Shown piece after piece: positions 44,836 through 59,500 of a DNA stretch of 64,000 nucleotides. The notes beneath the pieces were generated by a model. It was given only the letters and a program-made list of their open reading frames with translations, made no database searches and was not told where the DNA came from. The stretch spans positions 43,850,911-43,914,910 of the forward strand of contig NC_090942.1 of assembly GCF_040807025.1 (NCBI RefSeq). Reading direction: 5' to 3'. The stretch's first letter is position 1. Each line of letters opens with the position of its first letter. A program made the position numbers and the translations under genes. The DNA is from Struthio camelus (taxonomy: Eukaryota > Chordata > Aves > Struthioniformes > Struthionidae).

Positions 44836-47800
44836 CTGTTAAAATAGTAAAAATGAATGTATGAAAGGTCTGCTATGGAATCGCACTGTAAGATTTAGCT
44901 CCAAGTGTGTTAATACTACCATTGGATTTGCAGGGGTAAATTGCATATTTATGTGGCAGTGCCGTTCTCACTCCCTGAAGCCCTCTGCAGTGTATAAATG
45001 AACTGCTATGTCTGAGCTGCAGCATGTACAATCAGAGGCTTCTGGTTCCTTTGAGAATTCAGTTATAGCATGAAATTAATCTCTTTCAGCTACTCTGGTT
45101 GAGCAGGTGAAAAGTGAAAAAAATTATGAAAGCTCTGTGGCCTCTAATAATTGTATGAAACCTCTGAATGTGCCTGCATTGCAGCTTGCTAACATAGTTT
45201 GCGATTGTCTGAAATGCCATAGTGCTTAAAATAGGTAACAGCGCTGTTTCCCTCTTGAATGGCTGGGAAGATGCAAAGACCAGGTAGTCAATCACATACA
45301 AAAGCCAGTCATTTTCAGTGCAGGCTTTGAATGAATTGCTTATTCAGCATATCCAGTGTCCTCCTAACATGCTCTGGGTAGCTGGGAATGCAAGTAATTA
45401 GGCTCAGTGCATTGGCTGTCTTTTTAGATGGAGTAACAAAACGGATTTTAGTGGTACTGCCTCCACGGTCAAGAAAGAATACAGTATCTAACCTAGGGAA
45501 CGGGCACCAAAACTTAAATGGAAGCTACCACTACTTGTTTTGGCTATATCAAGACTATATCAAGGATGGCTAAATACAAACTCAGTGCCTACTTGTATTT
45601 CTTGGTGAAAATTGTTCATAATCCAGCTTTTTTATTTAACCCTTCTCACTCTCTAAGGAATCAGAACAATTTCCAGAAAAGCCCATGATGCTTTTACTCT
45701 TTTTCAGTTAGTCTTTTTTTCTCTTTAAAATGTTTGGTACAAATGAGAAACTTAAGGATGCTCAGGGGGGTTGTTATGGAACCACCTGCTCTCTGCCTAT
45801 GTTCAATAAGAATATAGGAAAGCGGTAACGAAGAAATGTTAGCAGGTACATTCTGGCCTTGTTTACAGTTGTTTTTATGTAAGATTAAGATTGCTGGCCC
45901 TTTTTGTTGCTGCACCAACAAAAAATAATAATGACCAGACACAATAAGGACCTGAATGTCTAAAGGTTGGGAACCTCCCTTGAGTGGACTCAGGAGTCTA
46001 GAGTTGGAGATTCACACTCCTGCATGGGAGATTGGGGCATGTTGGAATAAAGTTTAGACAAACTTGCCCCTGAGAGCTGGCCTCCTCAGCTTTGAGGAGA
46101 AGGTCATTAACAGCCACAGGAATAGCTTGGTATCCAAAATCCAGGAGTTGTTTTCAGTCTTGCAATTGTAACCAGGCTAGGGCCATGGGAAGGTGCTTAA
46201 GCACTGGTTGCAGGTCCAGAGGAGAGGCAGGGTTTCAGAGCATCCCTCTGTCCACTATTTGCTGTTGCCTGGTTTGGGCTTGTCCCAGGCTCAGCATACT
46301 CAGTGCTGTGACTCTGGGGTGCCAAAGTGTGCCCTTTCTGCCCCAGGACCTCAGGTTTAGGAATTCCATGCACAGCCTGGCAATGTCCAAATTTCACTGT
46401 GAAACTGGGAGCTAGCTCAAGTAGGTATGGTGGTATAGGTGCTGAATGGTCTGGCCTATGTAGCTTTTGGGCACTCTGTGTAGCTTTGGAGAAGTCATGC
46501 AGAAGGTTGGCTAGTAAATTTAGGTACCTAGAGGACCAGAGAGTAATACTGAGTGATTTGGGATAAGAAGTTGCATCCCCCTGGCAACACCACTGGGCAC
46601 CTTGATTGCACTTAGTTCGAGAATAGCAGGTATTCCCAAGCATTCAGCTCAGGGAAAGACACTGCTTTTTGTGCAAATCACAAAACAAACAGGTCTGCTG
46701 ACACTGGCTGGTAACTGGTGACACGGATTCAAGGTCAGAATATTGTTATCTTCGCTGGAGATTAGCACAAAATGTTTGCAGACATGAAATGTCTTTGCTT
46801 TGCTTGAGACTTGTTGATAACTCCTCTATCTGGGGACGGGACAACACCTCTTTGCTTGTAATGAGGCTTGTAATATCAGTCTTGCAAACATGTGGATTGA
46901 TTGGTTAAAGCTTCTACGTTCCTTTGGAAGTTGAAAAGCATGCTAAGGACAAATTATTTAGCAGGTGTATGTGCATGTAAAGTGAACTTAGCCACATCAA
47001 TCATAAATATACCTAATTGAAGCTCTCAGGGTTTTGCTTTTCTTATGCTGTCTGCGTAGTGTGATATGGAGTAAGATTTGATTCATGAAGATGCTGATAT
47101 TTAGAATGACTGGCTGTCAGTCAATATTGATTCTGGAAATCAACTGTTGCTGAAACGAATCTGACAGAATAAAAGGTTTAAGTATATACCTGTCACTATT
47201 CGTTTGTTCTTACTCTCTGGTTTTATAGGTATGATACTGGCATCTGAAATGAAGACGTGTGTTAATAGTTCAGAGGTGAAAATAACAGTTGTAGAAAAAA
47301 ATCCTGTAGGCAGCTTTCTGTTTGGCAAGTAATTTCAATAAAAATATATTAATATTCTATCTGTTCACTGACCAAGATAATGCAAACTGAAGTGTGAAAG
47401 GTCCTATTAAGTCGGAGGGAAGGACAGAAGGACACGCTTCAGCTGTAGTACTTAGTCCTTCGAGACTTCTGAACCAGCTTATGAAATAGCTACTACATTC
47501 TTACATAAAACCCATCAGCTTAGCTATATATTTCATGTAGAAGGAAAATAAATTCAGCATGCTATGGACAAAACTCTGAGGACTTAAGTCTTCACATATA
47601 TCTGGCTGGTATATATTGCTTTTGTACTCTAGTTTGTATTGCCACCAGATTTGAGTTTAGGAATGATAGTGGGATTTTTTTTCCCTTGCTGCAGCACGGG
47701 GTCTTGTTCTGCTGCTGAGTTTTTCTGGACAATTCCCATTTCAGGAATTCCTCTTGGGGCTTCCAGTGTTCTGTTCTCTACTTGTAGCGCTTCCATGACA

Positions 47801-50800
47801 CACTTTTTCAGATTTTTAATAATGAAAATAATTACCTTTTGGTATGTGGATGAGATACTCTGTTGTTTCAGAGTAGACACTCTCGACTTTTGTTTCTGTG
47901 AAACTCTGAAAGACGCAAGTAAGTTAGTGTAATGCACTGGGCAAATGTCTAAGAACTTTTCCTGTCAATCATATATATTCACCCTATGTGTTATTTTTGA
48001 GAAGAATAATTTTGACATAGCTTTTTTAAATAAAAACATTCTCTCTCTTACAATACATGCTTCTGTAGGGTGTTTAAAGAGACATTTGTTCTCAGAAAGG
48101 AGTGTACTGTGTAATTGCATTTTGCAGGAAACTGTCTTTTATGAGCAACTGGACTTCTGTGTTCAAAACTTTGTTTAATATAACTAGCTTTGGGCCCAGA
48201 TTCAGACATCTGATTTTGATCAACTACATGTCGGTAGAATAATTAAGTAACAGGATATGAATAAATTTGTCCAGCCTTGACTTGAGTCTTTCAATATACT
48301 TGCTATTTCTTGCCAGTATGATGAGGAAGTAGCAGGAAAAGAAAATGGAAGTTGAAAGGAAGGTAGGGGATTTATTATGTGTTCAGTGTTACTGTGCTTA
48401 AGGTACAGTAATTGCCCTCACTGTTCATGCCAGTCTCTCTGTCCTTTCCCTTTCTGGATGTGACTGCCAGTTGAGTTGTTTGCCTGACTGCTCTTTAAAT
48501 CCCTCAAACTGTTTGGCATAACAAAACATGCACGCGTGCATACACACACACACTTTCAAATCCAAGTTATAGTTGTATTATACTTTCTTTAGCAGCCATG
48601 CAGGTGTAGGAGTTCCTGCCCCTGGGTACAAAAGGATTATTTTTAACCCAGACCAGTTCCCTGGCGCAGCTCTCAGTGCAGCTCCACCAGCACTTGGCCA
48701 AAGGAGGGGCCACTGTGGAGAGGGACCAAATATCTAAAAGTGGGAAGAAGAGAGACGTAGGGGCTCCTGAAGCCAGGATTGCCTCTTATAGCAGGCCATG
48801 TGGAGCCCAAGGACAGGGATGGCATCCCTTGGGCATTAAATTGTGGCCTGCAAAGCTGGCTTGAAGGGCCCCTACTCTTTCCACATCCCCCACCCCGCTC
48901 CTTCCTATCCCTATTCTGCAGTTCACCACCCTTTTATTGTGCTGATACATTTTCTGTGGCTGCCATGTAGGACAGACCGTGAGATATATCAAAAAAAATC
49001 TTTTTGTGGAATGTTATTTTAGTCTGGATCTTTTTACTGATCCAATTTAGAGCATTACACACTAAACAGTTGTATCTACATAACACTGGAGGAGAGTCAA
49101 TGCATCCAGAAAGGAGGTAAAGGGAGAGGAATGGTCTTCTAAAGGGCTTTGGAGCTAACAAATTTTAGTGAGAAAAAATGGTAGTGCTCAAACTGCCTCC
49201 TAAAGAAAAAGCATTAGGATTTTGTTTCAGCAAGACTTGTTTTACAGAGCAGCTGAGGGAGCTGCGGGCTCCTATGGGCCTGGGGCTGAGGGACTGAGGA
49301 GCAGCTGGGGCTGCAAGAAGTAGATTGTCAATCCACTTTAGAGATACAGCCTCCATACATGGGCCCGAATTTCTTTCTTGGCAGGCAGTTTCTATCCATG
49401 CTGCATCTTTATTAGTCTGACGCATGCAGCTGATATTGGTGTCTGCAAAGATTTTATAAACCTGAAGGAGTTTTGGCCTCTTCGCACAGCTGCTTACGCT
49501 GCTCAGGCAAGTAGAGAGCTGACCTAAAGGATCTTCAGATATTGCCGTGATAGAGAGGAGTCCTGAAATAGCGAAAGTGGTAAAGTTGTGCTGTAAACAA
49601 CAGTTTCTTCCCTGCAGGATGAGCCAACAACAAGGCTTTGTATGTAGGGAGAACTGTTGGAGAGTTGGTATACAGGCCTTTTAAAGGCAATTCCTATTTT
49701 AAAAAGTGTTTCTCCACATCCTAGAGATTGTAAAATGCAGACTTTTTTATTTTGGCACTCATATGTCAAAGTTATGGGTTTGATTCAGCAGCATCTTGAT
49801 GAAATTTTATGGCCTGGGGTTTTTGTTGCTATTTTTATTTTGTTTTCAAACAAAGGAGGTCAAACTAGATAAGCAGAATGTTACTTTCTGGTGTTAAAGT
49901 GTATGAAAGATTCATTTACTCTCATTCATACCCTTCTTTATAGTTGTAAGGCATAAAATATCTGCCATAGCAAACGTTATTAAAAGGGGAAAGGCTCTCA
50001 GAATTGGTTTAGCTTTTCTGTTAGTTGCGACACAACTTTCAGGCATAAATTAAATGCAACACTTAAGATCATCCAATATTAACATAAACTGCAGGCATAC
50101 TAGATAATGTGCTGCTTACTGGACCAAAAATATATGTTAGCTTTGAAGTCAAAAGCATCTCCTAAGTGTTGTCAGTGCTACTGGCTATAAAAACTTCTGC
50201 ATAAATTATAATCAGTCTTAAGTTTTTCAGACTCCCAAGGTGGCCATTTAAAAACAAACAAATACAGTAATCATTCTAGTCAGGTGAGCCAAAACAATAC
50301 TTATGGATGGAAGATACACGGAAATTTATATCCAGTAAATTTATTTCAGGTCTTTATTTTGGCCTTTCTTATTTATAAAGTGCCTAATTATTATAACTAC
50401 AAAAAATAACAATTGAAAGCAAAATTGTTTATTTTGTCCCCTTTCAGAAAGAGAGTATAATGCAGCTGTCGTGTGACTTTTTAAAAGGAGGAATGTTTAA
50501 ACTATTGATTGGTATCAAGTTAGATTATGCAGCATTTGAAGGGTGCCTCTGAAGAAAAGGATTTTAAAAGCAAATCAGCATATTAGTTATTGGGGAGCAG
50601 ATGGTGCGCTGGCTGGGGACACACAAGGTATGGGCTCTGTCATCACTTTGTGGTATGACACTGACCTGATCTCCACACTTTTCTGTGTGTCAGAGTTTTT
50701 CCTCTATGGAACAGGGGGGAGGATGCTGATCTTGGTAAGGCATTTCAGAAATCTAGTGTAGAAAATAGCAAGATATTATTACTTATTTATGCAGTGCCCT

Positions 50801-52883
50801 ATTTATGCAACATTATACAGGTCAGATGTGGATATTGTGAAGCAAGGACTTCAATCTATCAAGGGGAAATGTAGTGGGGAAGGCTGCTGCAGAAGAGCTG
50901 CCGGACTAGAGGAGCAGCCTTCACATTTTCTACTGCATACAGGCTCCTGTGAGCCATTCATCTGGTAAGATGATACATTCTTGCCTGAAAATGGCTTGAT
51001 TTTCATCCCTCTGTTTTTTGGCACTTGTGTGGCAGTCACTTTGGAAGGGGCATCTGTCATTTCCTCCAGCAGTTTACAAGCCCAAGCTTGTTTTCTCAGT
51101 TATCTGGTAGTTGCTCCCAGCATGAGCAGCATGTCACCTTCTGTCAAAGAGGAGGCAAGGAAGGAAGGAAGGGGAAACAAAGAAGGATTAATCAATTAAC
51201 AATGCAAAAGCTGCATTGGAGCCGCAGCGCAGATAGGTTAAACAAGAAAGGAGAAGAGGACAAGGGGTTCCCATGAAAAAGAAGGAAGTGAAGAAAAGAA
51301 CAAGATTAATGGAGAAAGGACAGTGAGTCCTGTTATGCACTTAAAACATAAAGCAGGCCTGTTCACAAAGCCTTGTGCTTTCTTTCATAGGAAAGAGTGG
51401 CAGTTAGAGCTGGGCAGTTAGGTCCACCCCAAGGAAGATTCCCCGAAAAGTGACACAACTAGTGAAACAGGAGTGTGTTTACGGCTGCCATGGCAGCCCA
51501 CAGCTTACCTTACCCAGGACGTCCCACCCTCCAGCTTCACAGCTAAGTGATGCACAGTGGTATAACTGGGGGATAAATGTGCTCATTTCAAAATATCCAG
51601 CCTAGCTTGGATGAGGGGTAAGGATCAGTCTGCCAAGGCAGTTAAGAGCACTTCAAGGAGATAAAAGAGCAGGTTTGCTTGAGCAAGTACAGGCCACTCT
51701 CCAAGCTCATTAAATGGATTTTTGTTTCAGTTCAGCTCCCAACAGCATAATTTCATGGGTTTCTGATCTTTGCCCCGTGTAAACCCTGTATGAATCTTTG
51801 CTTTAACTTCTGGCTAAAAGGAGAGTAAAGTATGTGGGATTACTGCTTTAGGAAAGCACAGGCAGCTAAACTTAAATTCTCCACTGAGCTTTTTAAGAGC
51901 ACCTCATCTCCTTTTGGGTATACCTATTCCAGGAAGTATAACCTGGAGCCTTGAAAATTTTTTCATCTCTGTAAACTGAATGTTCTTTTTTTTTGTTTCG
52001 CTACTTCATTTAGAGAGATGTTGCAAAAGGCATCCTAAAACAAACAGATTTACAGTTAACTTGTCACTCTGAAAAATCACAGAGGGCTGTGTTACAACAG
52101 AAGATAGTGGGTTAGGTATGCTCTTGTGCATACAGTTCATCGCAATATTACGGCATTATTAAGATATTCATTACATGTAAGGTGATATGGTAGAGGAAGA
52201 TGGATTTCTGGGAATGAGGAGGGGCCTGATTATCCAGCCAGAGAGCAAACACCTATATTTGTATTTGCTTGCCAGGAAACACATATCATCTCTAAGTCCC
52301 TGGATTTGCTTAGGAGCGCACGCTGCCTCTCAGCCACCAATTGGTCACAGTAAGAGGAAGTTGTGAACATGAGGCAAAGGCAACATAGTGAAAAAGGGGG
52401 TGTTGTAATAATCATTTAATTGGACAAATTCTAAAGTCCAAATAACAAATTTTGCCTAGGTGTAGGTCTCCTTTTCTGGAGGGATAATGCAAATGTAGCT
52501 GTCCTCCTGACTATCTTTTTATTCTTCCACCTTTCTTCACAGTAGGCCATAGCACTATATGCTCCTTTCTGGACATCAGATTCCTGCTCCAACATGAGGA
52601 AGTCTGTGCTGTGTAGCGGGAACCATTTCATCTGAAGAAAGCTGGGCCCAGAGCCACAGGAGAGGCACTGTGGGGAGGTGCCTGTGGAAGAGGGACAATC
52701 CTTGCCTGAGAGTTCCTGGCTGTTGCTGCTGTTATTCAAACGTAGAGGCGGAGGGTCTCTAGCAGTAGCTGGAAAGAGGCCAAGTCAGTTGGGGATGAGG
52801 TCAAATGCCAAGATATCTTGCTACAGCTCTGGCTGGGCTGATAGTTAACAGCTGACAAAGGAGATTAGGCAAGTCCTGAGATA
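44836..52883. other. Intergenic DNA, nothing recognised
   Basis: AT-rich with modestly GC-richer patches (46100-46640, 48600-48930). Frames there (for example minus 46197-46643) are overlapped on both strands and show no family motif. There is a short AC run near 48542-48553. Confidence 0.6.
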
Positions 52884-53531
52884 TTGGACTTCCATGGAAA
52901 GGAAGCTTTTCTCCTTGAGGATCTTAAAGATCTGTGTAGGCGGCAGTCTGCTAGCCCTGGCAGTCTGCTCTCTCTGCCTTCACCTAGCAAATTCCCTTCT
53001 GCCACTGAGAGGAAATTTCAAGGGTACTGTGTAGCCTCCTGCTATTTTATGCTGAGAAGTAGCCCTTGCAAGGCACTGCACCAGAAGGTGACAGCTCTGA
53101 AAAATAAAGAACAGAATACTAATGTCTTCTATGTAGAATTAAGCAGGGACTCTATCAGAAGACTGCAGTATGGACAAGGATTCTCAAGGTCTGTTTCAGC
53201 TGGGTTCCCCAAACAGCCTGTGGAGGCTAAGCCACTGAGGAGGAGCTGTGGCTGGTTCAAGATCCCACCTGACATACTGGAGCAGTTGTCTACAACTCAG
53301 GATAGACTGTACATGGCTGAAGCCATTCGCACGTGTACTGAGACCGGAAAAACATTGTCCTTAGGAGGAAGGTGTTGGCAAAAGAAGAAGTGTCAGGGAA
53401 AAAAAGCACAAACAACTCAAGTTCATCAGGCTGCCTCGAGCAAGAGGGACCCACCTGAAAGTGATGCAGTCTTGCCATTTCCTTCAGATTTTACTACAAG
53501 TCCTATAATATTTAGTCTTTCTCCTAAGTAA
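52884..53531 (+). other. Orphan 215-codon open reading frame, function unknown
   Basis: This is the longest open frame outside E2F7 and CR1. It starts MDFHGKEAFLLEDL and ends FSLSPK before a stop. It has no signal peptide, membrane span or family motif that I recognise. The middle is Lys/Gln/Ser-rich, with WQKKKCQGKKAQ near residue 165-176. The start context is weak (T at -3), no good AATAAA follows, and no flanking splice structure is evident. It may be chance, a non-coding RNA exon or a decayed gene. Confidence 0.2.
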
Positions 53532-56500
53532 CTTTCTGACAGCTTGTGCTCAAGGAAGTCTTCTATCTTCATCTTTAAAGATAGCTTGCATCTTTCAGGG
53601 AAAAACAGAAAAACTTAAAACGTAAAAATGCTGATGCCAAAATGCAAAGAGAAAACACACTTTGTGATATTTCTGGTGGCCATTCTTAATGTCAGAGTTG
53701 TGGTTCTCAACCTATTCCTCATCCTGACCTTAGCTTTCAGGATAGAAGTTTCAAAATTGCCCTCTCCCTTGTAGCCATGTAGGAAAAGAGGAACTTCTTT
53801 GCAAATTCTGCCTGTGGCTGTGACCCACAAGTTGAGCATGTTTTCATTAAGGGAAGTACTGGTTAGAATGAGTTACCTTGAAGCGTTTGTGCTTGTTCAT
53901 CGTGTCACTTGAGGAATATGCTTTATATAGGCTATACTAGCGTGAGACATAAAAAGGCCTTGGGCAGAGGCTGAGACATAGGCCTGCTTTTCACCCACAG
54001 ATAAAATGGGCTCTTTCTACACTAAGTCTGGTGAGTTGGGGCTCCCATGTGCTTGGATACTTCCATTTAGCTCTCTATCTGCGATATCGCTGAGGGAGGC
54101 CAATGGTTCAAGTGGAGACTGAATACTGACCCAGTAGTTAGATGCTTTGTGTTTTCAGGGTGCACAGATTGTTTACCAGATTCCTTGTATAACGCAAGCC
54201 GCAGAAATGGCTCTCTGGCTGAAATGGTAAAGAGTATTTTAGTAGCCTCTTCTGCCCACAAAACATACATTTCCTGTGCCCCATATTATTATTTTTCTTG
54301 AGTTCTTCTGAAAGCTATACTTGTTCCTTGATACAAGGAAAAAAAAAACCCAAATGACAGCTATACATTAAAAAAATCCAAAAGATTATTTGTTACTTAG
54401 AGCTATATGATGTGCTTCTTAGTCTGATTTTGCCATTTTATGTTTTTTCCTGCATGTACAGTTTGGGGATCATTTTTTAGTTTTCGTCTTCATAATAGAA
54501 TTAGAAACCTGCCAAAGTGACACAAGTCTATCAAATAGCTGCTAGAATCAAGAGATTTACTGGAGCAAAGGAATCCTTATGCCATACGTAAAAACGTCAG
54601 TCGGCTGATCTGGTAAACGCTATAGAACTCTTTAGAGCCTTGAGAATGGCCAGACATGAATTATGCTGATATGTGTCCACATTACTATTTTACTGAGCAA
54701 GATAAGGATAAAACGGGAAAATCAATCATAATCAAGCAATCCAGAACTACCAAATACATCTTCAACTGCATTAAGCAAATATTTATTTTTATTCAGCTAT
54801 GCAGACAAATACTTTGGCTTGATCATAAACAAAATAAAAAGTGTATTTTTATCTCTGGTCAATTTGAGCTTTGCTGCAGACATAATGGAACAAAAAGGCA
54901 CAATAGCCTAAGGATACACATTTTGTCTGAGAAGCCAATAATTTCTTTTCTTTGTGCCTGAGTGAATGTTTGATTTGGGAGGAAAATGTTCTTTTACCTG
55001 GCAACAAAATATATTGCAGTCCCTTGGCTTTGATTATAATGTTGAACGTATTTTTAGGAAGAATAGAGTTAAAATAACTGTTCTGGAAACAAAAATAGAA
55101 ACTGACCTTTGAGTATTTAGTAATGTGAAATATGAAAATCTAAATTTGAAGTAAGCTTTTATGTAGCTGAGGTGTTTTCTACTAAGAAGACTTTAATGCA
55201 AAGCCCCAATCTGGCCATTCCAAAAACATCTCATGTAACCCTAGTCTAATTACGGAATTTTAATTTATTTCTAGAGGGAGCTGTGCTATATAATTCCACA
55301 GTTCAGTAAGAGTCTGCTTCTTATTCAAGAACGCTCGCTGAACCAAAAAAATCTAGGTTTGACTCAAACTAATTAAGCTTGTGGGGATTTACAAACAGCA
55401 GTCAAAATCTTGCCAGCAAAATATTCAATGGAAAACAGTGTAGAAGCTCAGACCTCTTTCTGCAAATTGAACAGCTTTCCTTGGAGCTCCAGCTAGGAGT
55501 CTGAGGCTTAGGGGATATCTTTGATTTAAAGAGGGATTTTCAGAGCACAAAATGAAAACAAAATGCTTAGGGACCAAAATATTTTATAAACTTTTCCTGG
55601 TAGGGTATGCTGAATGTCTGAAGGTATTAAGGGCTGAACGGATGATCAATCTGCAGATAGAAAGCTGAGTTGCCTTAACCTGGGCTGTGTGTACACTCCT
55701 GACTTGAGACAATGGTAAAGCAGAACATGTTAAGCTAAGCTAAACTTACAGGTTTTATTCCTCAATTGCAATGAGTCAGAAACATGCAGATGGTTAGTTA
55801 AAATTCTTCAGATAATGAGTCAGCTTTTCAGACCACTGTAACAGTTGTTTGCAGTAACTTGATTGCCTGTGATAGTCTGTCTGTACCCTTACTAAACAAC
55901 ATGAAAAAAATAAAGGTTTTAATTTATCATTTTTGGAGCAATAATATTGCACCTGGCACTCCCCCCCCCCCACCAGCTGGGTCCAATAACATCCTTCAGA
56001 GCCTGCATGTCATCCCATCCTTTCCATTCCCATGTTCTTTCAGGAAGGCTAAATCTTGAGTAGGAGGGAGGGTTTCAGTCTGGCAGATTCATGTATTTTT
56101 ATATCGACATGGAGTGAGCCTGAAAGGTCATGAGTACATTTAAGGATTAGAGACCCATCCAGTTTAATGGGTGTGTGCTAGTGAATGTCATGCCAACTTG
56201 GAGACAGGAGCCAGATCCATAAATGCAAGCCCATCTGTTACAGGATTTAGGCTCTTTGGGATAGACCTGCTTCCTTCAAGTAACTTGTGCAGGGTAATAT
56301 GAGAGCATCTCTTACTTATTAAAACCCAAACTGGCTCGGTTAAGAAAAAATATTTACTGAGCTGCTCAAGTTGGCTTTCTGAGCTACATCAAGTAAACCC
56401 AGATTTTTACTCATACTGGCATTGAACTTTTCCAGGCTGCCCCACTGTTCACGCAGCATGCTGCACAGCTGTATGGTAAGAGATACTCAGAGTAAATCTC

Positions 56501-59500
56501 CAGAGGGTGAATCCACTCCTGCTCAGGAGAAATCATATAGGGGATACTTTTCTGACAGTGAGAAGTAGCAGGGGAGAGGATGAGGCATAGAGCCAGGGGG
56601 CCCAATTCAGCTGTCTGAACAGAGGTGTCTAGAGACCTCTGGGAGGCTGGAAGGTACCCAAGACACATGCATAGGTCCACCAGCTATGACACAGAACCTC
56701 TGGAAGACCTGCACCTTAACAGAGAGGCAGCCGCTAGTGAGTTGGGACATGCTCTGTTCTGGGAAATGAATCGAATGCAGCATGCTTTCATTATCTTCAG
56801 AAGAATATGATGGTGGAAACGTATCGGAAATCTTTTAGTGGTAGGTTCTGTAAGAGTTTAGTTATGCCAGAAGCTATAGCGCTTGCCTGACCTGTGGTAT
56901 TCAGTGGTGAGTGGCGCCAGGAACTCTTGCACTTCAGGTTAGGAGTAGGAGAGACTAGAAAATACCCAATTTGCCCACAGAAAAAAGGAGCCGGGGGGGA
57001 AAGGGGTCAGAGGCGAAGGGTCTAGTTTAGAGCCAACCGAACAGTTTTTGCCGAGGGAGCAGGAAGAGAAGTCTCAGAGTTACGGATCCAGGTTGTCAGG
57101 AAAACTTTATCAAATGCAAACCAAAAGGGCCTTATGTGTTTGCCTGGCTTTTTTTTCAGTGCTAATCTTGACTTGAGCCAGATGCCACTCAATGCAAAAC
57201 TCAGCTTTCCATCAAAAGCATTATTTTTCGGTAAAGCTGCTACAATCTGCTGGCTGTCGGGCCTGTATTAGATGAGTTTCTGTCCTGCGGACAGCCTCCA
57301 TGGGAAGGTAAAGGATGGCACTGTCTTGATGCCTGAATGCCCTTCTGAGACACCACTGGGGATCCCAGTCTGCTCTGCAGAGCAGTGTTACCTTGGCACT
57401 ATGAGTAAATGAAAGCCCTAATCAACTCTATGACTCTTTAAGTAAAGATTTATTCCGCGAACATTTTACCTTTCCTCTTAGCAAACTCTTTTTCCAGCAG
57501 TGTATGTTGCTACATTTGCACCTATTCTATCTTTAGTTATACTTACACTTAGACAGATAGTGAGCTGTAAATCTATATTTAAAAGGCCAAACAATCTCAT
57601 TCTGACAATATTTCTTACCCTGACTTTGTCAGCAGCTCCCTCCTCCATCAAAAAGAAGCAATAGGTTGCAAGTGATATTTTCTTACCGGTGATGGTCCGT
57701 GAATAGCAGAGGGGAAATGCAAAGAAGGCATTTTATCTTAGAATTTCTATCTAGGCTATTTTCAGATGATGCTGATGGATATCATCTCTTAGAAAAGGGA
57801 GATATTTAAAGAACTTTGTAAAACAGACTTGTCCAAGACTGAAAACAGAATATTCAACACTGAATTTATCTCAAGAAGTGAGAGTTTTTTCCAAAATTAC
57901 CACTGCCATTTTTCCTCCACCAAACCTTGTCTGTCACCAGGTGTTTCTGTTGCACTGTTTGATACTTATCCAGACACAACTCATCTGGGTAAAGTGTTAG
58001 TCGCCCTCAGCACTGATTACTTTCCTAGTCAATTGTTGTAACAATTAATACACTAGCCCAACACAGGCCCAAGCACTTCCTGCACAAAGGTGATCCAATG
58101 CAGTTCCTTCTGAAGTCACTGAAAGTCTTTCTATTAAACTGGATCAAAACTGTAATCTTAAAGACTTTTTTGGACATTGAAGCTTTTCAACAGTAGACGG
58201 AAAGTCTGCATAGACGGAAAGGCTACATAGGGGCCTTATAAAACTGACTTGTTATTGAGGAATAATACTGAATGATTGCTTGCTAATTACCATTTGTTAT
58301 TCAGTTAGTTTCTGCAGCCAATGACATTTTATTAATCCTAGTTAGAATGACTAAATCTAAAGATGGTTCACTTCAAAGTCTCTTTCATTGTACGATGAGC
58401 TCTATTTGCCACGTTTTTAAAGCTATTCTTTATCCTGTCTGAACTATTTAAAAAATTGCCAGCTTAGTAATTATTTCAGAATAGAAAATTTCCAGTGTGT
58501 CACATTTATTTTCTGAAAATAAAACTGTGCAACACCTTTAATCCTTTGTTAGGATATAGAAGTTTACACATTCCATCATTTTTCATTCTCTCTTTTTTGA
58601 GGGAGAGGAGAAATGAGTTTTTGTTTGTTTGCTCTTGAAAATAGACAGGAGGATGAGCAGCACTTGACAGAGCCATCTAAACAGATAGATAGCTGGGCCT
58701 ATGTTTACATATCTATGAACTGAAAATAAGTGTGTATCTGTAAAAGAATTTGAAGTAGACTTAGGGAGGAATGGTGCAGGATGCTTGCCACTGCTTCATT
58801 TCTAACAGAAATTATTCTACCTAGGTCAACATCATGAATAATGCTGTCTGATTAACAGCAGAGATAACTGTAGGCAGAGCAATTTACCGGCTAGTGGCTG
58901 ACAGTGCTTGACAAGCTTTGTGAAAGGGCAAGGTTCTTAAAGGTCTCTGGATGAACAGACAGCTACTTTTGGTGTAAGAGAGGAGGTGTGGCTTTCTAGC
59001 CTCATAAATGATAGAGACAAGGACAGAGAGGTGAAGACAATATGACTTGACTGGAAGTTGCAGGGGTTCATGCAAGGCAGAGTTTTAAGCTTCAGGCCCT
59101 TGCTTTGACAATGGTGTTTTGTTAGTAATGACACCAGCTCTAGTTGCATTTTACTAAGTAGCCAGACAGCAGACAGTGTTTACTCCCAATTTTTATAACA
59201 CACTTTTTAAATACTTTTTGAAGCTTATTCTTCTATATAGTAGATCACTTGCTTACAGGAATGAAAAAAGTCATTTACATTTCTGTTATAGGAACTGCTT
59301 TGGTTACAATTTTGAACTTAAATGCAACAGAAAACAAAATGCAGAGTTTTCAGAGGAAAGGACAGCTTCTTCTTTGATTCATCTCCTTCAATTTTAAGTT
59401 CCGAGATGTGAGGAGACAAGAGAGAACCCAAGACTTTTCAAAGTCCAGCTGTCTACCTTTGTTTCAGGTAGGAGAACTCCAGTTTGACCCCGTCATCTGG

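Noticed and set aside
46197..46643. 148-codon minus-strand frame, overlapping long plus-strand frames
   Set aside because: Both strands are open in the same patch, which reflects composition; no family motif.
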